A stretch of DNA of 64,000 nt from Caulobacter sp. (GTDB lineage: Bacteria > Pseudomonadota > Alphaproteobacteria > Caulobacterales > Caulobacteraceae): the NCBI GenBank assembly GCA_017745235.1, contig JAGHZU010000006.1, positions 62,001 through 126,000 on the forward strand. The letters run 5' to 3'. Shown here in pieces: positions 63,422 through 64,000 of the stretch. The notes under the pieces were generated by a model that was given only the letters and a program-made list of their open reading frames with translations, ran no database searches and was not told where the DNA came from. Position 1 is the stretch's first letter, and each line of letters starts with the position of its first letter. The translations under genes and the position numbers were made by a program.

Positions 63422-64000
63422 TGGACGATCCTTGGACGTGAGGGAGAGGCCGGCCCGAGGCCGAAAAGGGAACGGCCCCGGTAAGAACGGCGGCGACGAC
63501 CAGCAGCGCGGCGAGGGCGGCGGCCCATTTGAGCCCGAAGCGCTGCATGGCTCCGACATCCACGTCGAGCATGCCGGCAACCAGGTAGACCGCCGCGACC
63601 AGGGGGCTGAGCGCGTGAATGTTCTGGCCCAGCAGGCAGGCGCGGCCGATCTCGACGGGCGAGACGCCATAGTGCGAGGCGGCTTCGGCGAGGACGGGGA
63701 CGATGCCGAAGTAGTAGGCGTCGTTGGACATCACGAAGGTGAGCGGGCCGCTGGCGACGGCCGTGATCAGAGCCAGGTGACGGCCCATCGACGGCGGCAC
63801 GATGTCGACGAAGCTGGCCCCCATCGCCTTGACCATGCCGGTGCCGTCGAGGATGCCGGTGAACACGGCCGCCGCGAAGACCAGGAGGATGATCGGCAGG
63901 ACATTGGCCCCGTGGGCCGCGATCCGCAGGCGTTGAACCCCGATCTGGGGGTAGTTCAGGGCCAAGGCAATCACCAGGCCGATCATGAAGATCACCGGCA
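63411..64000 (-). CDS. CitMHS-family transporter (5' part outside window)
   Basis: The C-terminal 195 or so residues of an inner-membrane carboxylate transporter, with several hydrophobic helices (NVLPIILLVFAAAVFTGILD, LVAAVYLVAGML) and the citrate-Mg-H symporter-type stretches SMGRHLALITAVASGPLTF, NDAYYFGIVPVLAEAA and LLGQNIHALSPLVAAVYL. The start is beyond the window edge. It is the first visible gene of an operon with the AtuA-like and DUF4387 proteins, so its cargo is probably their substrate, a di- or tricarboxylic acid. Confidence 0.88.
   Translation of the reverse strand, partial: PVIFMIGLVIALALNYPQIGVQRLRIAAHGANVLPIILLVFAAAVFTGILDGTGMVKAMGASFVDIVPPSMGRHLALITAVASGPLTFVMSNDAYYFGIVPVLAEAASHYGVSPVEIGRACLLGQNIHALSPLVAAVYLVAGMLDVDVGAMQRFGLKWAAALAALLVVAAVLTGAVPFSASGRPLPHVQGSSIEQ

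Overview
The window is GC-rich, densely packed alphaproteobacterial chromosome. TonB-dependent receptors outnumber inner-membrane importers, metX-metW and pyrD are present, GlcNAc is handled by a PTS, and several exported proteins carry Tat signals. This points to Caulobacteraceae, probably Caulobacter or a close relative. That is inferred from gene content; no rRNA or tRNA gene is visible to confirm it.

Layout. 2-5828: end of a GH20 hexosaminidase, an EIIA-HPr-EI fusion and a GlcNAc-type EIICB with two EIIB domains, which together take up and phosphorylate N-acetylglucosamine released from chitin or peptidoglycan. 5829-7301: a strong promoter with an operator-like palindrome, a probably leaderless micro-ORF, a perfect hairpin, then an Rnk/GreA-C protein coupled to an unknown gene. 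7337-16066: organosulfur acquisition and oxidation cluster (TauD-type dioxygenase, receptor, solute-binding lipoprotein, APS-reductase-like flavoprotein and ferredoxin, thioredoxin-fold protein, FMN monooxygenase). 16169-18442: fadE. 18561-23001: receptor and polyuronate lyase bracketed by TGG-N5-CCA palindromes. 23249-33226: MFS transporter, phospholipase D protein, metX-metW-EEP operon, and the operon SixA-DUF952-pyrD-TVP38-histidine kinase. 33392-35941: a frameshifted DUF5063-like gene, then DUF2141 and an exported carotenoid oxygenase.

36351-38766 holds a ribosome-rescue/repair operon: an uncharacterised 162-aa protein, an RtcB-type RNA ligase and release factor PrfH, with overlapping stops and starts. 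39086-43893 is a TetR, GST, receptor, Tat-exported GST locus with the same long palindrome in front of the GST and the receptor. 44006-44752 encodes a TonB-like protein.

44923-52521 is an accessory region: a 5' RHS scrap, a two-gene RHS system whose second protein ends in an unrecognised AT-richer tip, about 1.8 kb of decayed DNA with a second RHS core fragment, and a P4-type integrase preceded by three 12-bp-spaced repeats.

53369-60846 is an ECF sigma/FecR module. It controls a Tat-exported flavoprotein lipoprotein, a secreted RidA and a divergently placed STN-domain receptor. It may be a surface-signalled periplasmic oxidase plus imine-hydrolase system, and together with the RtcB/PrfH operon it is the most interesting part of the window. 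61729-64000 is a CitMHS transporter, AtuA-like and DUF4387 operon cut by the window edge.
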